Positions 33,640 to 42,477 of a stretch of DNA of 64,000 bases are shown here, one piece after another. Below the pieces are notes generated by a model. The model was not told the DNA's origin. It did no database searches and saw only the letters and a list, made by a program, of their open reading frames with translations. Position 1 is the first letter of the stretch. Each line of letters starts with the position of its first letter. Source of the stretch: Halovenus aranensis (GTDB lineage: Archaea; Halobacteriota; Halobacteria; Halobacteriales; Haloarculaceae); assembly GCF_900100385.1 (NCBI RefSeq), contig NZ_FNFC01000015.1, positions 1 to 64,000 of the forward strand, written 5' to 3'. The position numbers were made by a program, and so were the translations under genes.

Positions 33640-35066
33640 CAGAAATCACCCTTGAGTTGAACGTCGTCTGCGTAGTACCGGGCCCAGCCGTACGAGACAG
33701 CCATCACGAGTACGCCGACGACGATGGACGCGGGCTGCATGAACACGATGAGCGCGGCGCTCGCGAGCGCGCCCGTCGCCGGCAGAACGGGGACGCCCGG
33801 CATCTCGAAGCTGGGGTCGTACCAGTCGGGGTCGCGTCGCCGCAGCGCCAGCAACGCAACGCAAATGAGGGCGTACATCACGAGGTGGAGAAACGACGCC
33901 ACCTCGGCCAGCAGTTCGACTTGGCCGGTCGCGACGAGGACGGCAATCGGCCCGCCAGCGGCGAGTAAGGCGATGTGTGGCGTCCCGTACCGGAGGTTGA
34001 TGTCGCTGGCCCGGCGGGGAATCAGCGCGTCCCGGCTCAGCGCGTAGACGGTTCGGGACGCACTCAGGATAGAGGCGTTCGCGCTCGAAAACGTCGCCAA
34101 CAGCCCCGCGACGAGGATGGCGACCGCGCCCGGCAGGCCGAGAAAGTCTCGGGCTACCTCGACCATCGCCGTCTCGCCGAAGCTCTCCAGTCGGTCGGCA
34201 CCGAACGCGCTCGTTGCCACGAAGATGGTCACGACATAGAAGACCGTCACGATGAGGACCGAGCCGACCATCGCGAGCGGGAGATTCCGGCTGGGCTCTT
34301 TGATGTCGCCCGCGACCGTGGCCACCTGTGCAAAGCCCAGATAGGACGTAAAGACGAGCGCGGCGGTCTGGAGTACCGGAAAGTACCCCTGTGAGAACAG
34401 CGTCCCCGGGGCCGACTCGCGCCCGAAGACGCCGAGTGCGTCGAGCGAGCCATAGGAGAGAAACGCCGTCAGGATGACGAGCAAGACGATGACGACGACG
34501 TTCTGTATCTTCGTGGTGTTCTCGGTGCCGGCGATAGACAGCGCCGTCAGCGCCACCGCGAACAGCAACGCCAGCGGAATCACCGGGTCGAGCGACAGTG
34601 TGACACCGACCTCGGCAAGCACCGCAGTCGCGTAGTGGCCCAGTCCCACGAGGTAAAACGCCGAGGCGAAGACCAGCCCCATCCAGAGCCCGAGACCGAC
34701 GACAGCGCCGTAGCCAGTCCCCATGCTCCGGGAGATGAAGTAGTAGCCGCCGCCGCTCCGTGGCATCGCCGTCGCGAGTTCCGAGGCCGGTAGCGCGACC
34801 AGCAACGCGATAGCGCCGCCGATACCAAAGGACAGCGTCGCCGCGGGACCGGCATTGCCGGCCGCGAGCCCCGGAAAGACGAAGATACCCGCACCTATCA
34901 TCGTCCCGATGCCAATGGCCAGGCCGCCAACGAGGCCGATTGTCCGTTCGAGTTGGGCCTCCTCGTGGACCGTCGTCTCCTCGGTGACATGCGATGGCTC
35001 GTCGGCGGGCTCGTCGCCCACTGCATTCGTCCCTTCCGTGGAAACGTCGACGTCTGTATCGGCCAT
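33639..35066 (-). CDS. APC-family amino acid permease
   Basis: The 475-residue protein starts with a 40-residue acidic tail, then [19 protein letters not shown], the unwound first helix that binds the amino group of the substrate in APC carriers. About twelve hydrophobic segments follow, and [21 protein letters not shown] is the family's second hallmark. The substrate is probably an amino acid or polyamine. It is translated with the downstream Usp gene through a one-base overlap. Confidence 0.88.
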   Translation of the reverse strand: MADTDVDVSTEGTNAVGDEPADEPSHVTEETTVHEEAQLERTIGLVGGLAIGIGTMIGAGIFVFPGLAAGNAGPAATLSFGIGGAIALLVALPASELATAMPRSGGGYYFISRSMGTGYGAVVGLGLWMGLVFASAFYLVGLGHYATAVLAEVGVTLSLDPVIPLALLFAVALTALSIAGTENTTKIQNVVVIVLLVILTAFLSYGSLDALGVFGRESAPGTLFSQGYFPVLQTAALVFTSYLGFAQVATVAGDIKEPSRNLPLAMVGSVLIVTVFYVVTIFVATSAFGADRLESFGETAMVEVARDFLGLPGAVAILVAGLLATFSSANASILSASRTVYALSRDALIPRRASDINLRYGTPHIALLAAGGPIAVLVATGQVELLAEVASFLHLVMYALICVALLALRRRDPDWYDPSFEMPGVPVLPATGALASAALIVFMQPASIVVGVLVMAVSYGWARYYADDVQLKGDF

Positions 35067-35112
35067 TGGTCATATCAGCTCACAGAGACTTATAAGCGTA
35101 CTGCCGGGAGTG

Positions 35113-35571
35113 TTACTGGTATGCCTGCCCCTTTCGACCAGTCATCTCCTCGGGGACGAGTGCGAGGTGGCGCACGCCGGTCATCGGGTCCGACGGCGGG
35201 AAGATAGTGGGGAACCAGGCGTTCTCGTCGAGTACGTCGTCCATGTACTCGATATCGTCCTCGTTCACCTGCCGGACGGTTCCCCGGACGACGACGCTTT
35301 TCCAGTCGAAGCGGGTGCTGACCTGGTAGGTCGTCAGACAGGCCGTGTCGGTCTCGTCGAGATACGCGAGCTTTTGACTCTCGTCGCCGAACTCGAGGAG
35401 TGACGTGTACAGCCACTCGCCGTCGTACCCGAACGAGATGGGGACGCCGTAGGCGTCGGCGTCGTCGGCCAGCGCCAGGATGCCGTGGCCCTGTTCGGTC
35501 AGAAACTGCTCGATTTCTGTCTCTGTCATCTCGATACCCCCCAGCGTCTCTGTAGTCTCGTCGGTCGTCAT
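35113..35571 (-). CDS. Pyridoxamine 5'-phosphate oxidase-like flavin protein
   Basis: The 152-residue protein has a split-barrel fold signature: GHGILALADDADAYGVPISFGYDGEWLY, then DTACLTTYQVSTRFDWKSVVVRGTVR. Haloarchaea have many such small FMN- or F420-binding proteins related to the pyridoxamine oxidase family. The real substrate is unknown, and vitamin B6 synthesis need not be implied. ATG 35571 is chosen because the frame upstream to 35613 is unlike the family. Confidence 0.82.
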   Translation of the reverse strand: MTTDETTETLGGIEMTETEIEQFLTEQGHGILALADDADAYGVPISFGYDGEWLYTSLLEFGDESQKLAYLDETDTACLTTYQVSTRFDWKSVVVRGTVRQVNEDDIEYMDDVLDENAWFPTIFPPSDPMTGVRHLALVPEEMTGRKGQAYQ

Positions 35572-35645
35572 CCTAGCAGATGTGTGAACGACCAGCATAA
35601 TGTGTATTGTCACCGTTCCAACATCGTGGGAACGAGTGTCAACAG

Positions 35646-37079
35646 TCAGGTCCAGTCAGCGGCCAGGCTGTCCTGTGGCTCCTGGTCGGTCGTCGGCAAC
35701 TCGACGACGAACGCCGCGCCGCTGGGCTCGTTGTCCTCGGCCCAGATGCTGCCGTTGTACTGGTCGACGAGCGTCGACACGAGAAAGAGCCCGAGACCTG
35801 TGCCGGGGCTATCGGGGTCCATCGCGCCTTTACCGAAGATGTCTCGCTTGTGCTCGTCGGGGATACCGGGACCGTTGTCTGCGATGCGAACGCGGACCTC
35901 GGTGTCGATTTCCTCGGCGCTGACAGTGACCGTGGGGTTGTCCGACTCGTTGTGACGGACAGCGTTGCTCAGGAGGTTGCCAAACACAGAGGAGAGAAGC
36001 TCGTTGGCCCGGACAGACACCTGCGGCAGAGTGTCGACGCTGATGCTCGCCTCGCCGTAGCTCGCCCGTTTTTTCTCGATTTCCGTCTCGAGTACGCTCC
36101 GGAGCGCGACGGGTTCGAGGTCGGGGTCGTCGTCGCCGTCGAGCGACTCGACGAAATCACGCGCGGTCGCGGTGAGTTCGGCGATGTGGTCGCTCGTGTC
36201 CTGGATGCGGTCGAGGAAGGTCCGGCCGGTGTCGTCGACGTGGTCTTCGAGGCGTTCCGACCACGACACCAGTAGCTGGAGGTCGTTGTTGATGTCGTGT
36301 CGGACGATACGGTTTATCATGGCGAGACTCTCGTTTTTCCGCTCGAGCTTGCGCTCGTTGTGTTTCTGGTGGGTAATCTCGCGGCTCACGAGCTGGATCG
36401 ACTCTTCGCCGACCGTCGAGAGCGGGACCGCGATGTTGTGGAAGTGGCGGACGCCGACGCTGTCTTGGAACGTGACTGCGTTGTCTGTCGCGAGCGCGCG
36501 CTCGCACTCTTCGAGGCGGCCGGCGGCAACGTCTTCGGGGAGAAACGCTGACAGCTGACGGCCGACCAGGTCGGACTGGGCGACGCCGAACTCGGTTGCG
36601 GCGGCCTCGTTTGCGGCGAGTATCTCGCCGTCGGGGCTGAGCTGTGCGATGCCGTCGGGAGTGTTGTCGATGAGCTGTTCGTACTTGCGCTGGGTGCGTC
36701 GCTGTTCGACGACGTTCTGGATGCGGTTGACCAGCAGGTCGAGTGACTTCTCCATGACGGCTTCCTTGAGGAGATAGTCGTCGACGCCCATGCTGATGGC
36801 CCGGCTCGCGGTCGACTCATCGCCCTGGGCAGTGAGCAAGACGAACGGCACGTTCGCGTCGACCATCTCGAACAGCTCCAGCCCGGAGGTCTCGGGCATC
36901 TCGTAATCGCTCACGATGCAGTCGATATCGCTATCACGCAGCTCGGCTAGCGCGTCGTCGGCGTTTGTTGCCATCTTCGTCGTGATGCCGTACTCGGTAG
37001 TGAGCTTGTCAGCGAGCATCGAGACGAAGAAATCGCTGTCGTCGACGACGAGTACGCAGAGAGAGTCTGTGCGAACCAT
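35646..37079 (-). CDS. Hybrid sensor kinase: receiver-PAS-histidine kinase, soluble
   Basis: The 477-residue protein has no membrane segment. An N-terminal receiver domain (VLVVDDSDFF, phospho-acceptor Asp in CIVSDYEMP, LLTAQGD, and DDYLLKEAV) is followed by PAS (DNTPDGIAQLSPDGEILAANEAA), the acceptor histidine in MINRIVRHDINNDLQ and an ATPase domain with GNLLSNAVRH, DNGPGIPD and GTGLGLFLV. The receiver-first order is common in haloarchaea. It probably takes part in a phosphorelay whose partners are elsewhere. Confidence 0.87.
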   Translation of the reverse strand: MVRTDSLCVLVVDDSDFFVSMLADKLTTEYGITTKMATNADDALAELRDSDIDCIVSDYEMPETSGLELFEMVDANVPFVLLTAQGDESTASRAISMGVDDYLLKEAVMEKSLDLLVNRIQNVVEQRRTQRKYEQLIDNTPDGIAQLSPDGEILAANEAAATEFGVAQSDLVGRQLSAFLPEDVAAGRLEECERALATDNAVTFQDSVGVRHFHNIAVPLSTVGEESIQLVSREITHQKHNERKLERKNESLAMINRIVRHDINNDLQLLVSWSERLEDHVDDTGRTFLDRIQDTSDHIAELTATARDFVESLDGDDDPDLEPVALRSVLETEIEKKRASYGEASISVDTLPQVSVRANELLSSVFGNLLSNAVRHNESDNPTVTVSAEEIDTEVRVRIADNGPGIPDEHKRDIFGKGAMDPDSPGTGLGLFLVSTLVDQYNGSIWAEDNEPSGAAFVVELPTTDQEPQDSLAADWT

Positions 37080-37224
37080 AGCCGTGGTCTATATTAGTTA
37101 GATATGCTGATAGTGATATACAGTTGTTGGTATCGACACCGGGTGTGCCGGTGTCGCGACTGCGTGGCACCCCTGGTAGCTGTACGGCGGAGCTTATTTG
37201 ACACTCGTCAGCGAACGGGCGACT

Positions 37225-37620
37225 ATGACAGGCGTAGACGACGAGGTACGTGAGCGAATCGACGCCGACCCGTTCTGTGAGACGCTCGGAATCGAGCTAG
37301 TCAGCCTCGACGCCGGGTCTGCCAGAACAGCGCTGACGGTCACCGAAGACCTGCTCAACTTCCATGGAACGCCACACGGCGGCGCAATCTACTCGCTCGC
37401 CGACGCGGCCTTCGCCGCCGCCTCGAACTCACACGGGGAGACCGCACTCGCTCTGGAGACGAATATCTCCTATCTCGACGCCGTCGAGGTCGGCGAAACC
37501 CTGACCGCGACCGCCGAGGAGACACACCTCGCTGGCGCGACCGCCGAGTACGAAATCGTCGTCACAGACGAGGCAGACGACCGCGTCGCCACGTTCCGTG
37601 GCCGCGTCTACCGGCCCTGA
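37225..37620 (+). CDS. PaaI-family acyl-CoA thioesterase
   Basis: The 131-residue hot-dog protein has the conserved NFHGTPHGGAIYSLADAAFAAASN block, where the central HGG region binds the CoA end and the Asp acts in catalysis, and SYLDAVEVGETLTATAEE. These fit PaaI or hydroxyphenylacetyl-CoA thioesterases. It frees CoA from stalled phenylacetyl or acyl-CoA esters. ATG 37225 is chosen over 37198 because the family begins near DDEVRERI. The phenylacetate-CoA ligase lies about 17 kb away, so a direct link is not certain. Confidence 0.86.
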   Translation: MTGVDDEVRERIDADPFCETLGIELVSLDAGSARTALTVTEDLLNFHGTPHGGAIYSLADAAFAAASNSHGETALALETNISYLDAVEVGETLTATAEETHLAGATAEYEIVVTDEADDRVATFRGRVYRP

Positions 37621-37623
37621 CAG

Positions 37624-37794
37624 ATGGACCGACAGACTGCGGGTATCCTGGCCAGTAGCATGCTCTCGTTGTGTGGAGTGGCGCTTATCGGCCGCGGGAC
37701 CCTCGAAGGCGACACCAACAGCGTCGTCATCGGCGCGAGCGTCATGGCTATGGCCGGCGGAGCGATGGCCGCGTTCTCGACAGCAGGCGACTGA
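37624..37794 (+). CDS. 56-residue small membrane protein
   Basis: The frame begins MDRQTAGILASSMLSLCGVA and has two hydrophobic helices separated by GRGTLEGDTNS. It starts three bases after the thioesterase stop, so it is co-transcribed and possibly co-translated. The Met and Ala-rich second helix ends AAFSTAGD. I do not recognise the family. The acidic break between helices and the tight spacing make it a credible gene despite its size. Confidence 0.6.
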   Translation: MDRQTAGILASSMLSLCGVALIGRGTLEGDTNSVVIGASVMAMAGGAMAAFSTAGD

Positions 37795-37837
37795 GTCGGC
37801 GGGAAAGTGTCTTGTCCGGCGAGTCCCTACATCGGGT

Positions 37838-38050
37838 ATGTCGCGTGAGCCGTGTGACGGCTGTGGAACGGCAGTCACCATCGGGTCGGCGTCGGCCAAC
37901 CTCTGGTCGTTCAATCAGGAGTCGACCGGCGGACTGGTGCTCGAACTCGCAGACGGCACCGAACACTTCCTCTGTCACGACTGCATCGACGCCCTCCCCG
38001 ACGACCGCGAGGTGACCGCCGCAGATGTCGATGCGCTCTCTGCGGACTGA
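37838..38050 (+). CDS. Small zinc-binding protein (DUF7561-like)
   Basis: The 70-residue protein has CDGC at residues 6-9 and CHDC near residue 47, a four-cysteine zinc site around a beta-rich centre (ANLWSFNQE..GGLVLELADGTEHFL). I recall this arrangement as haloarchaeal DUF7561. ATG 37838 is preferred because the in-frame extension upstream is Arg and Ser-rich and antisense-like. Function is unknown. Confidence 0.72.
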   Translation: MSREPCDGCGTAVTIGSASANLWSFNQESTGGLVLELADGTEHFLCHDCIDALPDDREVTAADVDALSAD

Positions 38051-38120
38051 GAGCGCCCGATATGATTACTCACAGACAAGAGCCGAATGACTAATAAGCG
38101 CCCGCTTTATCACTCAGAGT

Positions 38121-38507
38121 ATGCGAGACCGACTTACGAGACGGCAGTTCGTCGCAGGAACAACGATGGCGTCGCTGGGAGCCACCGTCGGGCTCGCCGG
38201 CTGTCTCGGGGGCGGTGGCGGCGACGGCGTTCCAGACGCCTCGTTTACCTTCACGGTCGAGGGCAACACGCTCACTGTCACCCACGACGGCGGTGAGGCT
38301 CTCAACGAGGACAACGCTGGTGCTGTCCAGATACTCCGGAGCCAGGAGGACACCGAAGCGCTACTTCAGGGGTGGGAACTCCCAATCGAAGAGGGCGACA
38401 GCGTCGACGTTGGCGGACAGTTCCAGTCCGGCCAGACGATTATCGTCAGGTGGTTCACGACCGACGAAGAGGAGTTCGCAGACCTCGCCTCGTACGACAT
38501 CGAGTGA
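38121..38507 (+). CDS. Tat-exported lipoprotein with pilin/archaellin-like beta domain
   Basis: The 128-residue protein begins MRDRLTRRQFVAGTTMASLG, with the RRQF twin-arginine motif and LAGC lipobox (Cys near residue 28), so it is exported folded and lipid-anchored outside the membrane. A Gly-rich linker follows. The mature domain (FTFTVEGNTLTVTHDGGEALNEDNAGAVQI) resembles the C-terminal beta region of archaeal type IV pilins. A surface role is likely but unproven. Confidence 0.75.
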   Translation: MRDRLTRRQFVAGTTMASLGATVGLAGCLGGGGGDGVPDASFTFTVEGNTLTVTHDGGEALNEDNAGAVQILRSQEDTEALLQGWELPIEEGDSVDVGGQFQSGQTIIVRWFTTDEEEFADLASYDIE

Positions 38508-38522
38508 CTGCGTCGGGCGACG

Positions 38523-38807
38523 ATGGGCCACCACTACGTCTACGTCCTGGAGTGCAGCGACGAGACCCTCTATACCGGCTACACCACCGATGTCGGCAGA
38601 CGTGTCGCCGAACACGACGCGGGCGACGGCGCGAAATACACCGCCGGGCGAACCCCCGTCTCGCTGTGCTACGTCGAGTATCACGACAACAGAAGTACAG
38701 CGCAGTCTCGCGAGTACGCCATCAAATCACGCTCGCGCGACGAGAAGGCCGCGCTCGTCGCGACGACCGACGACCGCGTCGCTGTCTGTCTCGACCCGCC
38801 CTCGTGA
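38523..38807 (+). CDS. GIY-YIG nuclease domain protein (YhbQ-like)
   Basis: The 94-residue protein consists of one GIY-YIG domain. The family motif appears as YVYVLECSD followed by YTGYTTDVGRRVAEHDAG, with the conserved Arg, and a C-terminal SREYAIKSRSRDEKAALV with the metal-binding Glu. Such free-standing members resemble UPF0213/YhbQ, possibly acting in DNA repair. It starts 15 bases after the lipoprotein gene. Confidence 0.85.
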   Translation: MGHHYVYVLECSDETLYTGYTTDVGRRVAEHDAGDGAKYTAGRTPVSLCYVEYHDNRSTAQSREYAIKSRSRDEKAALVATTDDRVAVCLDPPS

Positions 38808-39021
38808 CCTGCTGTGCGGTCACACTTCGAAGCCGCTATCCTGTGTCGCCCTACGTCTCGCGTGATACCACACCACACAGCACTCCCGTCTGCCAGTTTC
38901 ACTTTCACTCCGGGTGGGTTGCCTATTTATTCCCGAACGTTCATGGGTTATGTAGAGGGCGTCACCCTCGCTCTCGACAAGAGTGTCACACGCTCTTTCC
39001 CCCCTTATGACGCACCCACCC

Positions 39022-39174
39022 ATGACAGCCCATTGTCCGTCCCTACGTGGCACGTGTCCGTCCTGTGGCGCAGAGATTGGCGACCGTCACGTCCTGATAC
39101 AGTACGACACCGCTGCCGGCCCCGGTGTATACGCAGAGTGTCCGAGCTGTCGAGACGTTATCAGTCCGGAGTGA
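39022..39174 (+). CDS. 50-residue zinc-ribbon protein (DUF7837-like)
   Basis: The frame from MTAHCPSLRG contains CPSCGAEIGDRHVLIQYDT and, near the end, CPSCRDVISPE, two CxxC knuckles of a zinc ribbon. I recall the pattern as haloarchaeal DUF7837. ATG 39022 is chosen over 38983 because the family starts close to the first knuckle. The 200 bases upstream carry a TATA-like TATTTATT near 38,930 and no other gene. Confidence 0.68.
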   Translation: MTAHCPSLRGTCPSCGAEIGDRHVLIQYDTAAGPGVYAECPSCRDVISPE

Positions 39175-39237
39175 CCGCCCCCGGCCCGAGCAGCGGTCCG
39201 GTGGCGCTTTGTACAGGTAGCCGGTAGCTAGCAGTAG

Positions 39238-40035
39238 ATGGTCGTCTTCGAGAACCTCGTTCTGGTGTTCGTCGCTGGCCTCGTCACCGCGTTGGCGACT
39301 GGACTCGGTGCGTTGCCGTTTTTCTTCTTCGACTCGATACGCGACCGCCACAGCGTCGTCCTCTGGGGGTTCTCCTCGGGCATCATGGTGTCTGCCTCGA
39401 CGTTTGGTCTCGTCCAAGAAGGACTGGCCGAGGGGACGCCTCTCGAAATCGCCGCCGGCATGGCTGTCGGGGTCGTCTTGGTGGTCGTCGCCCACGACGT
39501 GCTCGTCGACGCCGACATCGACCCGCGCGAGTACGAGGAGGCTGATTTCACGAAGCTCGTCCTCATCCTCGGTATCCTCACGGTCCACAGCTTTCCGGAA
39601 GGGATTGCCGTCGGCGTCTCGTTTGCCGACCTCGGGCTAGAGGGCGGGCTCTCGGTACTCGGGTTCACGGTGCCGTTGCTCGCGGTGTTTATGACCGTCG
39701 CTATCTCGATTCACAACATCCCGGAGGGGACCGCGATTTCGATTCCGCTCCGGTCGATGGGCGTCTCGGAGTCGAAGATGGTCTGGTGGGCGGTGTTCTC
39801 CAGTCTCCCCCAGCCTCTCGGTGCGGTCATCGCGTTTGCCTTCGTCAGCGTCGCCCGAGCGTTCCTGCCGTTTGGGTTCGGCTTCGCGGCCGGGGCGATG
39901 ATATATCTCGTCCTCACGGAGTTCATCCCCGAGGCGCTCGACCTCGGCGAGGGGCTTCCCCGCGGCGGCAAGCCACAGCTCGCCGGTGGTATCGTCCTCG
40001 GCGTCGCGTTGATGGTGCCACTCGCGTTCATCTGA
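39238..40035 (+). CDS. ZIP-family metal transporter
   Basis: The 265-residue protein has eight hydrophobic segments and the ZIP metal-binding motifs HSFPEGIAVG in helix four and HNIPEGTAISIP in helix five, where the His and Glu residues form the metal site. The histidine-rich loop of many ZIP proteins is missing. It would import zinc or another divalent metal. ATG 39238 begins the first helix without a leader. It is a single-gene unit, as far as I can see. Confidence 0.88.
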   Translation: MVVFENLVLVFVAGLVTALATGLGALPFFFFDSIRDRHSVVLWGFSSGIMVSASTFGLVQEGLAEGTPLEIAAGMAVGVVLVVVAHDVLVDADIDPREYEEADFTKLVLILGILTVHSFPEGIAVGVSFADLGLEGGLSVLGFTVPLLAVFMTVAISIHNIPEGTAISIPLRSMGVSESKMVWWAVFSSLPQPLGAVIAFAFVSVARAFLPFGFGFAAGAMIYLVLTEFIPEALDLGEGLPRGGKPQLAGGIVLGVALMVPLAFI

Positions 40036-40158
40036 GCCAGGCTAGCGTCGGACGCCAGACAGCGAAACGGCAGCCTGAGCCGACAGACCTGGACAGGCCG
40101 ACACGCTCGATGTCCACGGTAGGCGAAGGTTTATGTTTCTCATCTCCAATCATGGTAT

Positions 40159-40548
40159 ATGGTATCAATTCACTCGTTAAATCACGTGGAGTACGAGAGC
40201 CGCGGGGAGGTCGGCGTCTGGACGATTACCGACTTCGCCGCGTACGTCCAGTCGGGGGAGATTGACGCCGGAGAGGAGCATTACCGCGAGGAAGCGTCAA
40301 CGGAGGAGATGAGCGCCACGGTCGTCGCTATCGAGAACGCTGAAGCCCTCGGGAGGGAGATGAGTGACACGCTTGAGCGGATTAACGAGGAGTGGTCACA
40401 GCTGGCAGACGATGTCGGAATCGACCGGCACGCGTACGTCGCCGATGGGATGATAGCCAGTGCGGCCAAGGTAAAGATGGAAGCCGACGTCGAGACTGAG
40501 TCGTTCGGGTCGGTCGAGGAGTCGGTCGAGTGGTGTAAGCAGGCCTGA
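40159..40548 (+). CDS. Hypothetical STAS/SpoIIAA-like protein
   Basis: The 129-residue protein starts MVSIHSLNHVEYESRGEVGVWT. The remainder has a beta-strand then alternating helix pattern (TVVAIENAEALGREMSDTLERINEEWSQLADDVGI) and ends FGSVEESVEWC. The order and length recall STAS or SpoIIAA-like small regulators, but I cannot match a family. No transmembrane segment or metal motif is visible. It is soluble and acidic. Confidence 0.6.
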   Translation: MVSIHSLNHVEYESRGEVGVWTITDFAAYVQSGEIDAGEEHYREEASTEEMSATVVAIENAEALGREMSDTLERINEEWSQLADDVGIDRHAYVADGMIASAAKVKMEADVETESFGSVEESVEWCKQA

Positions 40549-40725
40549 GTTCGTTACAAGGGATTGGGACCTCTGTGTTTCCGGCGATTACCGCGAGAGA
40601 CTGCCAGATGTGAGACCTCCGCCGTGTAACCAGCAGTGTCGGTGTCACACGCGTGGTGTCCGGTACAGACCGGGTAGAGCCTGAAGTAGACACCGTTTTC
40701 AGGAACGAGCGGCTACAGCCCTCTC

Positions 40726-42468
40726 ATGCAGGACCCGGCAGAGATTTCCGTCACGCTCGTCGACGGCTACGTCGACGAGCCCGCACATTTCGGCGTGCCG
40801 CCCTATATCTCGACGTACCCCCGGTACGTTGCGGGCGCACTCGTCGACGCCGGCGTCCCCCAGTCGGCGATTACATATCACACTATCGACGCGCTTCGAG
40901 ACGAGCGCGACCGCTGGCAGGACGTGGCGACGGCCGACCTCGTCGTCTACGTCGGCGGAATGACTGTCCCCGGCAAGTACGTCGGCGGCACCCCCGCCGA
41001 ACCCGAGGAGGTCCGGCGCATCGCCTGGACCGCCGAGGGGACGACGCTGATGGGCGGGCCGGTCCGGTTTGGCGTCGGCGAGGAAAACGCCGGTGCCACC
41101 GAGACCGAGCGCGAAGACCTCGACTACGACTTCGTCGCCAAAGGCGACGTGGAGGCCGCGGCCTACGACCTCGTCCACGGCGGCCTCGAAGGCTTCGGCG
41201 ACCGGATGCGCGACAACGACGAAATCACCCGCTGGGCCAAACAGGGCGCCTTCGTCGTCGAGCAACACCCAAATCATCCCGAATATCTCATCGCCGAGAT
41301 GGAGACCTCGCGGGGCTGTCCCTACCGCTGTTCGTTCTGTACGGAGCCGCTGTACGGCGCAGACCCCTCCTTCCGGACGCCCGACTCCGTCGTCGGCGAG
41401 ACCGAGGCGCTCGCGGAGTACGGCCTCCGGCATTTCCGACTCGGCCGACAGGCCGACATCCTCGCCTACGGCGGCGACGGCGAAGCGCCAAACCCCGACG
41501 CCCTCCGCGAGCTCTACGGCGGCATCCGCGAGGCGGTCCCCGACCTGGGGACGCTACACCTCGACAACATGAACCCCATCACCATCGTCAGGTGGCCCGA
41601 GAAATCCAGAGAAGGAATCCGAATTATCGCCGAGCACAACACGCCGGGTGACACCGCCGCCTTCGGCCTGGAGTCGGCCGACCCGGTCGTCCAAGAACAG
41701 AACAATCTCAACGTCACCGCCGAGGAGTGTTTCCGCGCGGTGAAAATCGTCAACGAGGCCGGCGGCTGGCGCCCGGGAGGCCCGGCGGCCTCCGAACGCG
41801 CGAACGGCGACAGGGAGACCGCCCCCAATTTCGGGTCGAACGCCGCCCGTCGCCTCCCGAAGCTGTTGCCGGGTATCAACCTCTTGCACGGCCTCCAGGG
41901 CGAGCGCCGGGAAACCTTCGAGCACAACCGGGAGTTCCTCCAGCGCGTCTACGACGAGGGGCTGATGGTCCGGCGGGTGAACATCCGCCAGGTGATGTCT
42001 TTCGAGGGCACCGAGATGTCAGACACCGGCGCGGACATCGCCCACGACCACAAGAAGCTGTTCAAGCAGTACAAGACAGAGATTCGCGAGGAAATCGACA
42101 ATCCGATGCTCCAGCGCGTCGCGCCGCCGGGGACGGTGTTAGAGGACGTCCATCTGGAGTACCACCAGGACGGCAAGACCTTCGGCCGCCAGCTTGGCAC
42201 CTACCCGCTGCTCGTCGCGGTCCCCGGCGAGCGTTCCCTCGGCAGGGTCGTCGACGTGGCGGTCACCGACCACGGCTACCGCTCGGTGACAGGCGTTCCT
42301 TACCCTCTGGATGTCAACGACGCCTCGATGGACGAGCTGACCGCAATCCCCGGCATTGGCCGCCAGCGCGCCGGCGACGTGGTCGTCGACCGGCCCTACG
42401 AGTCGATACCGGACCTAGAGAACATCGACCAGTTCGTCACCGTCGGCTCTCCCGAGGGTGCTGACTGA
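40726..42468 (+). CDS. Radical SAM protein with C-terminal helix-hairpin-helix
   Basis: The 580-residue protein has the radical SAM cluster motif C198-x3-C202-x2-C205 (CPYRCSFC), preceded by a cobalamin-like N-terminal domain (residues 1-170) with a VGGMTVPGKYVGG segment. The core continues with RLGRQADILAYGG and HLDNMNPITI. Near residues 545-565 the sequence LTAIPGIGRQRAGDVVV is a helix-hairpin-helix DNA-binding motif, an odd addition to radical SAM enzymes. The architecture matches archaeal UPF0313-like or YgiQ-related proteins. Substrate unknown. Confidence 0.85.
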   Translation: MQDPAEISVTLVDGYVDEPAHFGVPPYISTYPRYVAGALVDAGVPQSAITYHTIDALRDERDRWQDVATADLVVYVGGMTVPGKYVGGTPAEPEEVRRIAWTAEGTTLMGGPVRFGVGEENAGATETEREDLDYDFVAKGDVEAAAYDLVHGGLEGFGDRMRDNDEITRWAKQGAFVVEQHPNHPEYLIAEMETSRGCPYRCSFCTEPLYGADPSFRTPDSVVGETEALAEYGLRHFRLGRQADILAYGGDGEAPNPDALRELYGGIREAVPDLGTLHLDNMNPITIVRWPEKSREGIRIIAEHNTPGDTAAFGLESADPVVQEQNNLNVTAEECFRAVKIVNEAGGWRPGGPAASERANGDRETAPNFGSNAARRLPKLLPGINLLHGLQGERRETFEHNREFLQRVYDEGLMVRRVNIRQVMSFEGTEMSDTGADIAHDHKKLFKQYKTEIREEIDNPMLQRVAPPGTVLEDVHLEYHQDGKTFGRQLGTYPLLVAVPGERSLGRVVDVAVTDHGYRSVTGVPYPLDVNDASMDELTAIPGIGRQRAGDVVVDRPYESIPDLENIDQFVTVGSPEGAD

Positions 42469-42477
42469 ATCGTTAAT

